In this document: piece after piece, positions 33,319-42,696 of the stretch
How the letters are laid out: each line of letters opens with the position of its first letter
Numbering within the stretch: position 1 is the stretch's first letter
DNA from: APNM01 sp040361335
GTDB taxonomy: Bacteria > Pseudomonadota > Gammaproteobacteria > Nevskiales > Salinisphaeraceae
NCBI RefSeq assembly: GCF_040361335.1
Contig: NZ_APNM01000002.1
Span: 124,001-188,000 of the forward strand
Direction: 5' to 3'
DNA: 64,000 nt
Translations under genes and position numbers: made by a program
The notes under the pieces: model-generated
The model's input: only the letters and a program-made list of their open reading frames with translations
What the model was told of the DNA's origin: nothing
The model's database searches: none

Positions 33319-33690
33319 TTATCGATGGGGCCTATGTGCGAGGTCGAGTTCCGCCGCCGTTTCCCGCAGCCGACGGTCGCGGGTCCAGAGGTGGGCGGTA
33401 TCCGTGAGCAGTGCCGAGGCGAGCAGGTGTATGTCGATGTAGCCGATGCCCCGTCCCATCAAGCGTCGCTGCTCGATCAAGGTGAGGACTTCCTCGTGGG
33501 TTGCCACCGTGGGCTGTGGCAGGTTTTCCATGTAGCCGATCACTTCCGTTCGGTTCTTGAGCGTGCCGCAGGCGATTTCGCCGATGACGAAGGGATGTAT
33601 CAAGACCTGTTCCGCTTCGAGGCTGTCCGCCAGTTGCGATACGCCTTTGGCCAAGTGATCGATCCAGACGGAGGTATCGACGATGATCAT
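33319..33690 (-). CDS. vapC: VapC-family PIN-domain ribonuclease toxin
   Basis: 123 residues. PIN-domain acidic residues are visible: MIIVDTSVWIDHL (Asp5), HPFVIGEIACG (Glu), IGYIDIHLLASALL (Asp) and LWTRDRRLRE (Asp near the C-terminus). These coordinate Mg2+ for RNA cleavage. It overlaps the vapB antitoxin by 4 nt and is separated from hsdM by 2 nt. Thus a complete toxin-antitoxin unit is inserted between hsdR and hsdM on the same strand. Confidence 0.9.
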   Translation of the reverse strand: MIIVDTSVWIDHLAKGVSQLADSLEAEQVLIHPFVIGEIACGTLKNRTEVIGYMENLPQPTVATHEEVLTLIEQRRLMGRGIGYIDIHLLASALLTDTAHLWTRDRRLRETAAELDLAHRPHR

Positions 33691-33884
33691 GCGGGCTGTG
33701 GGCGTCGCCGCGGACCCGCTTTCGCACCGGCGTCGCTGCCGCCCAGGCGAGCCAGTCGCCGTGCGCTTTCGCGCGCGATCAAGGCGCGTATGCCTTCGTT
33801 GATGAGTGCTGTGCGCTCGGTCATGCCGGTCATCCGCTGGGCTTCTTCGAGCAGTTTCTCGTCAATGTTCACGGTGGTGCGCAT
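33687..33884 (-). CDS. vapB: VapB-family antitoxin (ribbon-helix-helix, DUF2191-like)
   Basis: 65 residues. The N-terminal MRTTVNIDEKLLEEAQRMTG is a ribbon-helix-helix DNA-binding element; ERTALINEGIRALIARESAR is the second helix. The C-terminal Arg/Pro/Gly-rich tail is the part that would wrap the VapC toxin. It is encoded 68 nt after hsdR, whose transcript probably continues into it. Confidence 0.87.
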   Translation of the reverse strand: MRTTVNIDEKLLEEAQRMTGMTERTALINEGIRALIARESARRLARLGGSDAGAKAGPRRRPQPA

Positions 33885-33952
33885 GTCTGCTCCTGTTGCA
33901 GGAAGTCATCAAAATATACATCAAGTGATGACCGCTATCGATGCCTCTGGTG

Positions 33953-36400
33953 TCATGCGGCGTCCGGATACAGGGCTGCCTGCAGTTCGTGCACGGCCCG
34001 CTCGAAGCCGGACCTGCCGCCGAACGCATTGACCAGTTGCACGGGGGTGCCGAGGTCGTTCAGCGGCGGGACGCTCAACACGCGGGGGTCGTCGATGTCG
34101 AGCACACCCTCGTCCGCGTACTTGGTCAGCAGGGCATCGAGCACGGCGCGTGCCTGCTCGCCGTAGCGGGCGAATACGTCCTGCTTGCGGACGTTTTCCG
34201 CGCGTTCGCGCCGGGTCAGCGGCTTGGCGTCGAAGGCGATGTGGCAAATCAGATCGAAGGGATCGAGGCCGTCGCCCAGTTCATCGATGATGGGATCCAG
34301 CGGCAGGCCCTCGGCCGCAAGCTCGTCGAGCACCGCCCGCTTGCGCTCGGCCGCGCTCCAGCGGCGCAGGAAGTCGTCCAGGCTGGCGAAACGCTTCTTC
34401 AGTGCCCGCTTGGTGAAGTCGCGCAGCGATTCCGTGACCGGCTTGCCGTGCTCATCGAGGTACTCGACGCGTTCGGCGACGATGCTGGCGCCCACGCCGT
34501 CCACGTAGACCTTTTTCGGCTTGTCCCGTACTGAGGCGCCGTCGTCTGGATGGCCGGCAACGAGCTGCTCCCCGGGGCCGATCTCATAAGGCGAGGGTTC
34601 GCCGTCGTGTTGTGGCGGTGGTTCCACGTCCGGTGGTGCGACGGGCTCGTTGTCCTTGGGCTCATAAATCTGGACCGGCTCGCCGTCGAAATCCGGGTCG
34701 GCAAAGTGGCTGGTCGCGCCGCGGAAGTCGATCAACGTGAAATAGTATTTGTCCGTGTCCTCGTGCACGCGGGTGCCACGGCCGACGATCTGTTTGAACT
34801 CGGTCATGGAGCCGATCTCGCGGTCGAGCGCGATGAGCCGGCAGGTCTGCACGTCCACGCCGGTGGACAGCAGGCGGGATGTGGTCACGATGACCGGATA
34901 GGTCGACTCCGGGTCTATGAAGTTGTCCAGTTGCGCTTGGCCCTCCGGATCGCCGCCGGTGATGCGCATCACGTAGCGGCTGTTCTCGGCGACGAGGTCG
35001 GCATTTTCATTGATCAGGGCCTGGCGCATGCGGGCGGCGTGCTCCTGGTCCACACAGAAGACGATGGTCTTTTGAAAGCGGTCGCCGCTTTCCCGTAGAA
35101 AGGCGGTGACCTTCTGCGCCACCACCTTCGTGCGGTCGTCGATGACCAGGGTGCGGTCGAAATCCTTGGTGTTGTAGATGCGGTCCTCGATTTCCTCGCC
35201 GTAGCGGTCGAGCTGGCCCCTCTCCGGGCGGTAGCCCTCCACGTCGCGGTCGATGTGCACCTTGACCACCTTGTAGGGCGCCAGGAAGCCGTCGCGGATG
35301 CCCTGCTTCAGGGAGTAGGTGTACACCGGCTTGCCGAAGTACTCGATGTTGGAGATGTACTTGGTCTCCTTGGGCGTGGCGGTCAAACCGATCTGCGTGG
35401 CACCGGAGAAGTACTCCAGTATCTCGCGCCAGGCGGAGTCCTCGGCCGCGCTGCCGCGGTGGCACTCGTCGATGACGATCAGATCGAAGAATTCGGGCGA
35501 GAATTCGCGGTAGAGCTTCTGGCGTTCCTCGGGGCCCGTGATGGCTTGATACAGGCCGAGGTAGACCTCGTAGGCGGTATCGATGCGCCGTTGCCGATCA
35601 ACCCCCGCAGTCAACTCGGTTTGTGTGCCGTCTTCGCGCTCTATCGTTCTGGCCCTGGTGGACAGCTTGGCCATGGCCGCGCCGAACGGCCGGAAGTCGT
35701 TGACCATGGCCTGATCGACCAGCACGTTGCGGTCGGCCAGGAACAGCACGCGCTTCGTTTGCCCCGCCTTCCACAGCCGCCAGATGATTTGGAAGGCGGT
35801 GTACGTCTTGCCGGTGCCGGTGGCCATGACCAGCAGGATGCGGTCGCGGCCCTGGGCGATGGCCTCGATGGCCTTGTTGATGGCATTGATCTGGTAGTAG
35901 CGCGGCGTCTTGCCGCTGCTGTCCTGGTGGTAGTCCTGAAGCACGATGCGTTCGGCATCCGGCGTCAGTCCTTTCCACGCGCGATAGCGCGCCCACAGAT
36001 CATCCGGGGGCGGGAACTCGTCGAGGGTGAGGGTTTGCTCGCGTTCGGTGTTCGTCCCGGTGCGGTCGTGGAAGACGAAGCCGTCGCCATTGCTGCTGAA
36101 TACGAACGGCACGTCCAGGGTCTCGGCATAGCCTAACGCCTGCTGCATGCCGTCGCCGATACTGTGGTTGTTGTCCTTGGCCTCGATCAGCGCGATGGGG
36201 ATGTTCGGCTTGTAGTAGAGGACATAATCCGCGCGCTTGGCTTGGCCGCGCGCCACCATCTTGCCGCGCACGATGATGCGGCCCCGGGTGAAGGAGACTT
36301 CCTCGCGAATCTGCAGCATCTTGTCCCAACCGGCCTGCTCCAGGGCGGGAGTGATGAACTTGCTGCAGATATCACGTTCGCTGAGTGCGCGCTTGTCCAC
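33953..36400 (-). CDS. hsdR: Type I restriction endonuclease subunit HsdR
   Basis: 815 residues, the shorter form of the family. The N-terminal nuclease domain has YKPNIPIALIEAKDNN (ExK motif). The translocase has Walker A MATGTGKTYTAFQ, motif II IDECHRGS, GLTATPKETK (motif III), VTTSRLLSTGVDVQTCRLI, and QIVGRGTRVHED (motif VI). The C-terminal helical part (FDLICHIAFDAKPLTRRERA, QARAVLDALL) binds HsdM. It pumps DNA using ATP and cuts unmodified DNA away from the site. First gene of the operon hsdR-vapBC-hsdM-DUF433/DUF5615-hsdS. No frameshift seen, so the enzyme looks intact. Confidence 0.93.
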   Translation of the reverse strand: MDKRALSERDICSKFITPALEQAGWDKMLQIREEVSFTRGRIIVRGKMVARGQAKRADYVLYYKPNIPIALIEAKDNNHSIGDGMQQALGYAETLDVPFVFSSNGDGFVFHDRTGTNTEREQTLTLDEFPPPDDLWARYRAWKGLTPDAERIVLQDYHQDSSGKTPRYYQINAINKAIEAIAQGRDRILLVMATGTGKTYTAFQIIWRLWKAGQTKRVLFLADRNVLVDQAMVNDFRPFGAAMAKLSTRARTIEREDGTQTELTAGVDRQRRIDTAYEVYLGLYQAITGPEERQKLYREFSPEFFDLIVIDECHRGSAAEDSAWREILEYFSGATQIGLTATPKETKYISNIEYFGKPVYTYSLKQGIRDGFLAPYKVVKVHIDRDVEGYRPERGQLDRYGEEIEDRIYNTKDFDRTLVIDDRTKVVAQKVTAFLRESGDRFQKTIVFCVDQEHAARMRQALINENADLVAENSRYVMRITGGDPEGQAQLDNFIDPESTYPVIVTTSRLLSTGVDVQTCRLIALDREIGSMTEFKQIVGRGTRVHEDTDKYYFTLIDFRGATSHFADPDFDGEPVQIYEPKDNEPVAPPDVEPPPQHDGEPSPYEIGPGEQLVAGHPDDGASVRDKPKKVYVDGVGASIVAERVEYLDEHGKPVTESLRDFTKRALKKRFASLDDFLRRWSAAERKRAVLDELAAEGLPLDPIIDELGDGLDPFDLICHIAFDAKPLTRRERAENVRKQDVFARYGEQARAVLDALLTKYADEGVLDIDDPRVLSVPPLNDLGTPVQLVNAFGGRSGFERAVHELQAALYPDAA

Positions 36401-36540
36401 TGTTCCCTGGCGGCGCCGGTGCGACGCTCCTGCCCCCTCGACACGATCCTGTGCATATGGACGGTAACCGCCCCTGGCTACCTGTGGCAGCTAGAAGCAG
36501 TGTACCTAATGACATCTGGATGCAACATTGCGCCAACAAG

Positions 36541-36563
36541 GGCGGCTTGTAGCCGCCTTTTTT
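36541..36563 (+). terminator. Plus-strand intrinsic terminator without a plus-strand gene
   Basis: GGCGGCT-TGT-AGCCGCC (36541-36557) is followed by TTTTTT (36558-36563). Both flanking genes (hsdR, SDR) are on the minus strand, where the hairpin lacks a T-run. It could end an antisense or small plus-strand RNA. Confidence 0.75.
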
Positions 36564-36568
36564 ACCTT

Positions 36569-37330
36569 TCAGGTGGTCAGAATGCCGCCCTCGACGGGCA
36601 AGGTGATCCCGGTGACATAACCGCCGGCGTCGCTGGCGAGGAACAACAGTGCCGCGGCGAGTTCTTCGGTGTCCCCGAAGCGGCCGGCGAGAATGCGCGG
36701 CTTGAGTCGTTCGACGTAGTCGGGATCGAACTGGTCGGTCATTTCCGAGGCGAAAAAACCCGGCGCCAGGGCGTTGACGCGAATACCCCGGCGCCCCGTC
36801 CATTGCTGTGCCAGATCGCGGGTCATGCCGATGAGTCCGGCCTTGCTGGCGGCATAGGCCGATTGCGGCAGCCCCGCCGTGGTCAGCGCGAGCACACTGC
36901 TGATGTTGATGATCGAACTGCCGGGCTGCATCACTTTGCCGCAGGCCTGGGCCATCCAGTAGCAGGCATTGAGGTTGAGGTCGATCACGGAACGGAACTG
37001 GTCGGGCGTTTCCTTGAGCGCCGGCACGGCGGTGCCGATGCCGGCATTGTTGACAAGGATGTCCACGCGGCCGAAGGCGTCCATCGCGGCATCGACCAGC
37101 GCCTGGCAATCCTCCGGACGGGTGACATCGGTACGCACGGCGATAACCCGCCGGCCCGCGGCTTCCACCAGCTTGCAGGTCTCGGCCAGCTTTCCCTCGC
37201 GGCGCGCGCCCAGCACCAGATCCGCGCCGGCCTCGGCCAGCGCCTTGGCAAAGGCGACGCCAAGCCCGCTGGAGGCGCCGGTGACGATGGCGACGCGGTC
37301 ATCGAGCCGGAAACGATCAAGTACGCTCAT
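36569..37330 (-). CDS. Short-chain dehydrogenase/reductase (SDR)
   Basis: 253 residues, classical SDR. NAD(P) binding: VAIVTGASSGLGVAFAKALA (TGxxxGxG) with GARREGK after the second strand, suggesting NADP preference because of the basic residues. DILVNNAGIG is the NNAG motif. The catalytic triad is Ser in IINISSVLAL and Tyr-Lys in SAYAASKAGLIGM; the C-terminal FLASDAGGYVTGITLPVEGG is typical. It carries high G+C like the core genome, yet lies inside the tRNA-repeat-bounded segment, so it may be a passenger. The substrate is not identifiable. Confidence 0.88.
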   Translation of the reverse strand: MSVLDRFRLDDRVAIVTGASSGLGVAFAKALAEAGADLVLGARREGKLAETCKLVEAAGRRVIAVRTDVTRPEDCQALVDAAMDAFGRVDILVNNAGIGTAVPALKETPDQFRSVIDLNLNACYWMAQACGKVMQPGSSIINISSVLALTTAGLPQSAYAASKAGLIGMTRDLAQQWTGRRGIRVNALAPGFFASEMTDQFDPDYVERLKPRILAGRFGDTEELAAALLFLASDAGGYVTGITLPVEGGILTT

Positions 37331-38029
37331 GATTGTGAGTCCTCATAAAGACCGGTCCCGTGCTCCGGGGCCGGTGCTGTTCAGGCTGGCTCGGGCATCC
37401 TTCGCCGGATAGGCCAAAACCACGAAATTGTGCACCTCGAATTACGGCACCATTTTACTGATCACGTCATTTTCTCTCTCGAGGTTATCTCGGCCGCCCT
37501 CGCCGCGCCGGCCGCAAGCGCCCGTCCATTCACTGTGCCAAACGCGCCAGTTGGTCATCTGCATCAGCAGGCGAGAGCCCAGCCGAAGCATCTGGGCGCT
37601 TCCATGACATGGCGGGCGGCGTGTGCTTGCGCATGACCATAGTGTTCGATCTCATCGAGGATGTGGCATGCGTGTTACGGACGTTAAATCCGCCCGGCCA
37701 TGTATCGCGATATAGGGCCAAGCGGTCAGACAGGAACTCGGTGGCCGCATCCGGCCGCGAGACAATGCGCACGCCTGGAACCGACGCCGTGAGTCGGCCT
37801 AATCAGGTCCGATCGGATCCGCGTCCAAGCTGCCCCGCAGCCGCCTGGCCGACCGCCGGCGCGGATTTGCGATCAATCGGTCGCAGGTTCGACTCCTGTC
37901 GCCAACTCCCATCCCCCCGAGATGTCCCTGTACCGGCCCCCATGTAAGATGTGATCCTAAGGGTATGTAAGCTTTTGGGTGCGGTGCGAGGGATCGCTCG
38001 CCGTGCTTTCGGGGACCGAGGCACGACGG
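37331..38029. other. Gene-poor right end of the island
   Basis: About 700 nt with no convincing gene. Several short open frames show no family resemblance; on the minus strand around 37560-37680 a stretch reading ILDEIEHYGHAQAHAARHV may be a fragment of a lost gene. The tRNA-Thr-like repeat lies at 37861-37911. Decayed integrase or recombination-directionality genes would be expected in such a place, but I could not recognise any. Confidence 0.5.
37861..37911 (+). repeat. Decayed copy of the tRNA-Thr 3' half (att-type direct repeat)
   Basis: Positions 37879-37904 are identical to 22300-22325 (T-arm and part of the acceptor stem); the next bases differ by one. Upstream, 37861-37878 aligns without gaps to the anticodon arm at 12 of 18 positions. 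The 5' half of the tRNA is absent, so this is not a functional tRNA but the attachment-site duplicate left by site-specific integration. Confidence 0.88.
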
Positions 38030-40111
38030 ATGCGGAAGTACCTCTATTTCTGGCGATACCTGCGGTTGCGGACGCAGATTCTGCTGGGGTTGGTGCTGCC
38101 TGCCACGATCCTGGCCCTATCGGCCGCGCTTATCTACTTCGCCCTGGAAGCGGCCGTGCGGGAGTCGGCTCAGGCGGAGGAGAGCATCCGCGCGATATCC
38201 CTGCGCCAGGCACTGCTCAATGCGATCCTCGATGCCGAGACCGGCGAACGCGGTTTCGCGATCACCGGTCAGGAGAAGTTTCTGGCGCCTTACCGCGAGG
38301 CCACGGATAATTTCGAACGCATCCTGGCCGATATCCGCGAGCTCGATGACGACGGCGAGACCCGACGTCTGGACGAGGTGGCACGCCTGTTCGCCGAGTG
38401 GCAGGAGCAGATCGCGGAGCCGGTGATCCGAGACCGCAGCGAGTCGCCGGGCACCCAGTTCAGCCAGGGGTTCGCGGCCTATTATCTGGTGCGGGGCGTG
38501 CTGGAGCGGCTCGACGAGGGCGGGGCGCTGCCGGATGACGAGATGGTGTCCACGCTGATGGCGCGGGTCGACGAGGCGGCCGCGGGCGGCCTGGGTGGCG
38601 GCACCGCGCAGGAGTGGCGGCGCGTGCTGCGTTTCGCGGAAGTCTTCCGCGAGGCCTGGTCCCGGGCGGATCGCGATGAGCTGTTGCGGCGCGGACGCCG
38701 TCTCGCGACGGCCCTGTTGCCGTTGATCGAGCAGGCCCGGCGCCGCGAGGCGCGGGCGGCGGAACTCGTGGCGTCGGGACGTGGCAAGGCCCTGGTCGAT
38801 GAGATGCGGCGCTTGGTCGAGGCATCGATCCGCGGGGAGGAGGCCCGTTATCGTCGATTGACCGAACGCAGTCGCGAGTACATGACCAACGCCGAATGGT
38901 TTGCGGTGGTGCTGCCGCCGGTGGCGGGTGCCCTCGGCCTGGTCCTGCTGCTACTGATGGCGTTGGACGTTATCCGTGCCGTGCGTGCCCTACGGGCCGG
39001 CGCCGATGACGTGGCGTCGGGCCGTCTGACCACGCAGGTCCGGATCGACCGTGTCGACGAACTCGGTTCGCTGGCCGCGAGCTTCAACGAGATGGCGCGC
39101 CAGCTTGCGCGCCGGCGCGACGAGACGCGGGTGCTCAATGCCATGCAGTCCATGCTCGGCGCTGCCCGCGACCCTGAGGAGGCCTATCGTGTGGTCGAAC
39201 GCTGCTGCGGTCGCCTGCTGCCCGGCATGCATGGCGCGGTGTACGTCATCGCGCCGTCGCGCGACATTGCCGAATGCGTGGCCTCCTGGGGCTGGTCGGC
39301 GTCGCCGCCCGCCATGTTCACCCTGGATGAGTGCCGGGCGGTGCGTTCGGGTCACGTCTACCAGGCGGCCACCGATTCGCCGGAGTTGTTCTGCGGACAT
39401 GCGGATCCGGCATCGGGCGCGACGCTCTGCGTGCCCCTGGTCAGCCAGGACGAGATGCTGGGGGTGTTGCACGTCGGCCGGAGCGAGGGCGGCGCGATCG
39501 ACGGCCAGGAGCGCGAGCTTGCGACCACGGTCGCCGAGTATCTCGCGCTGGAACTGGCCAATCTCCGATTGGCGGAGCGGTTGCGCGCACAGGCGATCCG
39601 GGATCCCCTCACCGGGGCCTTCAACCGGCGCTACCTGGAGGAGACCCTGGCGCGCGAACTCGTGCGGGTCGCGCGTGCCGGGCAAGCCTTGTCCCTGCTC
39701 GCGGTGGACGCCGATCACTTCAAGGCCCTGAACGACCGCTACGGTCACGGCGCCGGCGACCTCGTGCTGCAGAAGCTGGTGGCGGCCATGAATGCCGGCG
39801 TGCGGTACTCCGATATCGTTTGCCGCGCGGGCGGCGAGGAGTTCGTGATCGTGTTGCCGGATGCCGATGCCGCCACGGCACGGGATCGTGCCGAGTCGCT
39901 CCGGGAACGGGTCGAGAACATGCAGGTGCAATACCGGGGCCAGTCCGTAGAGGACGTCACCGTCTCGGTGGGGGTGGCCGTCTTCCCGGCGCATGGCACA
40001 CGCGCCGAGGCTTTGATGCGGGCGGCCGACGTGGCGCTTTATCGGGCCAAGCGGGAAGGGCGCAACCGCGTCGTGCTTCATGAAGCGGAGCGCGATACGG
40101 ACGATGCCTGA
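38030..40111 (+). CDS. Membrane diguanylate cyclase (CHASE3-HAMP-GAF-GGDEF)
   Basis: 693 residues from the ATG at 38030. A first transmembrane helix (ILLGLVLPATILALSAALIYF) leads to a periplasmic CHASE3-like domain of ~260 residues (LNAILDAETGERGFAITGQE). A second helix (VVLPPVAGALGLVLLLLMAL) is followed by HAMP (VRALRAGADDVASGRL, DELGSLAASFNEMARQL). Then come a GAF-like segment (~res 365-510) and GGDEF (~res 520-685) with DPLTGAFNRRYLEE, DADHFKALNDRYGH and the active site GGEEF. The active site is intact, so it should make cyclic di-GMP. It lies between the tRNA-like repeat and tRNA-Tyr. The frame is open 17 codons further upstream. Confidence 0.9.
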   Translation: MRKYLYFWRYLRLRTQILLGLVLPATILALSAALIYFALEAAVRESAQAEESIRAISLRQALLNAILDAETGERGFAITGQEKFLAPYREATDNFERILADIRELDDDGETRRLDEVARLFAEWQEQIAEPVIRDRSESPGTQFSQGFAAYYLVRGVLERLDEGGALPDDEMVSTLMARVDEAAAGGLGGGTAQEWRRVLRFAEVFREAWSRADRDELLRRGRRLATALLPLIEQARRREARAAELVASGRGKALVDEMRRLVEASIRGEEARYRRLTERSREYMTNAEWFAVVLPPVAGALGLVLLLLMALDVIRAVRALRAGADDVASGRLTTQVRIDRVDELGSLAASFNEMARQLARRRDETRVLNAMQSMLGAARDPEEAYRVVERCCGRLLPGMHGAVYVIAPSRDIAECVASWGWSASPPAMFTLDECRAVRSGHVYQAATDSPELFCGHADPASGATLCVPLVSQDEMLGVLHVGRSEGGAIDGQERELATTVAEYLALELANLRLAERLRAQAIRDPLTGAFNRRYLEETLARELVRVARAGQALSLLAVDADHFKALNDRYGHGAGDLVLQKLVAAMNAGVRYSDIVCRAGGEEFVIVLPDADAATARDRAESLRERVENMQVQYRGQSVEDVTVSVGVAVFPAHGTRAEALMRAADVALYRAKREGRNRVVLHEAERDTDDA

Positions 40112-40150
40112 GGCCGTGCCGGCGCCATGCGGGGCATGGGCGCGCGCGGG

Positions 40151-40179
40151 TTGACATTGCCTTGCCGATTCACAAGAAT
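40151..40179 (+). promoter_or_regulatory. Sigma-70 promoter for the tRNA-Tyr-Gly-Thr-tuf operon
   Basis: TTGACA (40151-40156) and AAGAAT (40174-40179) are 17 bp apart, followed by a GC-rich stretch (ACGCGGC) as in stringently controlled stable-RNA promoters. It lies ~70 nt before tRNA-Tyr, and is needed because the island has separated these genes from the thrU promoter. Confidence 0.7.
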
Positions 40180-40246
40180 ACGCGGCTCTTTGGGGCCTTC
40201 GGGCCGTCCGTGCATCCGAGCCGGACGTGCCGCGAGTTCCCGGAGC

Positions 40247-40331
<85 letters not shown>

Positions 40332-40338
40332 GATGATT

Positions 40339-40430
40339 CAGGGTGCGGGTTGCAGGGGGCAGGTTGCAGGGTTGGCGGCGTTGGCGCCGGTTTCCTCCCT
40401 GTTCCCTGTGACCTGTAACCTGGCCCCTGG
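40339..40430. repeat. Heptamer inverted repeat, CAGGTTA/CAGGTTG type, copy 1
   Basis: The left arm 40339-40371 is a run of 7-nt units (CAGGGTG, CGGGTTG, CAGGGGG, CAGGTTG, CAGGG). The right arm 40398-40430, read on the other strand, is CAGGGGC, CAGGTTA, CAGGTCA, CAGGGAA, CAGGG. It lies exactly between tRNA-Tyr and tRNA-Gly, so it may guide precursor cleavage. Confidence 0.9.
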
Positions 40431-40435
40431 GAATC

Positions 40436-40509
40436 GCGGGCGTAGTTCAACGGTAGAACCTCAGCCTTCCAAGCTGATGATGCCGGTTCGATTCCGGTCG
40501 CCCGCTCCA
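40436..40509 (+). tRNA. glyT: tRNA-Gly (anticodon UCC)
   Basis: 74 nt with encoded CCA; acceptor GCGGGCG/CGCCCGC, anticodon loop CTTCCAA (TCC), T-arm CCGG TTCGATT CCGG. Same order (tyr-gly-thr) as the E. coli tyrU-glyT-thrT genes. Confidence 0.96.
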
Positions 40510-40515
40510 GGCACT

Positions 40516-40617
40516 CAGGTTACGGGTTACAGGTTACAGGGGACAGGTATAGAGCGGATGGGGCAGCAGCCGGCGCCTTTCCATATTGTCTGTAACCTGT
40601 CCCCTGTAACCTGTAAT
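40516..40617. repeat. Heptamer inverted repeat, CAGGTTA type, copy 2
   Basis: The left arm 40516-40548 reads CAGGTTA, CGGGTTA, CAGGTTA, CAGGGGA, CAGG. The right arm 40590-40617 is the inverse with units GTTACAG, GGGACAG, GTTACAG. Placed between tRNA-Gly and tRNA-Thr. Confidence 0.9.
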
Positions 40618-40627
40618 TTGATAAAAC

Positions 40628-40703
<76 letters not shown>

Positions 40704-40713
40704 TGACATAGTT

Positions 40714-40820
40714 GTCGCGCAGCGACACTTCGTCCTTTCCCCCGCAAGCGGGGGAAACCGAAAGGGGGTGCGGTGAATTTTCCCCCTCACCCCAGCCCTC
40801 TGCCCAAAGGGGAGAGGGGG
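40714..40820. repeat. Multi-hairpin intergenic element, copy upstream of tuf
   Basis: Three consecutive hairpins: GTCGC-GCA-GCGAC, CCCCCGC-AA-GCGGGGG, and a CCCTCTGCCC/GGGGAGAGGG stem preceded by CCCCCTCACCCCAG. A second copy of the same module, with differences mostly kept complementary, lies at 50281-50388 upstream of rpoC. Confidence 0.85.
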
Positions 40821-40855
40821 TTAAGGGTTCTTGGAAAGATAAAGGTAGGCAAGCA

Positions 40856-42046
<1,191 letters not shown>

Positions 42047-42053
42047 TTTTCTA

Positions 42054-42124
42054 GTGATTCGTGATGGGTGACGGGTGATTCGCCAGAGTCGGCCGCCACT
42101 CACGGATCACGAGTCACCGATCAC
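42054..42124. repeat. Heptamer inverted repeat, GTGATTC type, after tuf 1
   Basis: Left arm 42054-42082: GTGATTC, GTGATGG, GTGACGG, GTGATTC. Right arm 42098-42124 is the inverse (GTGATCG, GTGACTC, GTGATCC, GTGAG on the other strand). A further GC-rich hairpin follows immediately. Confidence 0.9.
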
Positions 42125-42151
42125 GGCCGATGGGCCTTGCGCCCATCGGCC
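42125..42151 (+). terminator. 11-bp hairpin between tuf 1 and tRNA-Trp
   Basis: GGCCGATGGGC (42125-42135), loop CTTGC, GCCCATCGGCC (42141-42151). No T-run follows, so it may be a processing or partial-termination structure. A hairpin in the same position follows tuf 2. Confidence 0.5.
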
Positions 42152-42180
42152 ATTGTGGTACTATCCGCCACCTTTTCCGT

Positions 42181-42256
<76 letters not shown>

Positions 42257-42294
42257 TTCGGTCGTCGGCCGACCCCTAGACAAAGGCAGATATC

Positions 42295-42669
42295 GTGGCA
42301 TCCCAGGAGGAACAAGGCGGATCCGCGCTGGACACGGCGCTGCTGTGGCTGGCCATCGCGGTGCTGGGGGCCAGCATTTTCGGATACTACTGGTTCGAGA
42401 CCCAGTACAGCGATCTCGTGCGGGTCCTGGGAATGCTGGCCGGCGCGGCGGTGGCCGTGGTGATCGCCCTGCAGAGCGCGATCGGCAAGGTCGGCTGGGC
42501 CTATATACAGGGATCGCGCACCGAGTTGCGCCGGGTGGTCTGGCCGAATCGCCAGGAGACGATCCAGACCACGCTGATGGTGATCGTCGTGGTGCTCGTC
42601 CTGGCCGTGTTCATCTGGGCCCTGGACGTCGTCCTGGGTTGGGGCGTGAAACTGCTCACCGGCCGCTAG
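42295..42669 (+). CDS. secE: Preprotein translocase subunit SecE
   Basis: 124 residues with a GTG start. Like E. coli SecE it has three hydrophobic helices: ALLWLAIAVLGASIFGYYWF, VLGMLAGAAVAVVIALQSAI and the conserved third helix TTLMVIVVVLVLAVFIWALD. The essential cytoplasmic amphipathic segment (SRTELRRVVWPNRQET) lies before the third helix. SecE clamps SecY in the inner-membrane translocon. Followed 27 nt later by nusG, as in nearly all bacteria. Confidence 0.95.
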   Translation: MASQEEQGGSALDTALLWLAIAVLGASIFGYYWFETQYSDLVRVLGMLAGAAVAVVIALQSAIGKVGWAYIQGSRTELRRVVWPNRQETIQTTLMVIVVVLVLAVFIWALDVVLGWGVKLLTGR

Positions 42670-42696
42670 GTCGGTCGCTAGTTCAAGGTGTTGGTG

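Larger units (their letters stand above)
22300..37904. mobile_element. Accessory (defence) island integrated at the tRNA-Thr gene
   Basis: A 26-nt exact direct repeat of the tRNA-Thr T-arm/acceptor region (22300-22325 and 37879-37904) bounds the segment; weaker similarity extends back to the anticodon arm. Inside are hipBA, a kinase-phosphatase pair, a truncated methyltransferase, a ParB-like/Dam pair, and a type I R-M operon with two toxin-antitoxin modules. Base composition between about 24.1 and 31.8 kb is visibly lower in G+C than the flanks. In E. coli thrU is directly followed by tyrU-glyT-thrT-tufB; here those genes resume at 40.2 kb. No integrase or transposase is visible, so the island is probably no longer self-mobile. 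Confidence 0.8.

Noticed and set aside
22256..37911. CRISPR array in the defence island
   Set aside because: Looked for regularly spaced 25-40 nt direct repeats with unique spacers; none found. The tandem heptamers elsewhere have no spacers.
37430..37947. Short open frames near the right end of the island
   Set aside because: No ribosome site, no recognisable family, and one is created by reading through the tRNA-like repeat.
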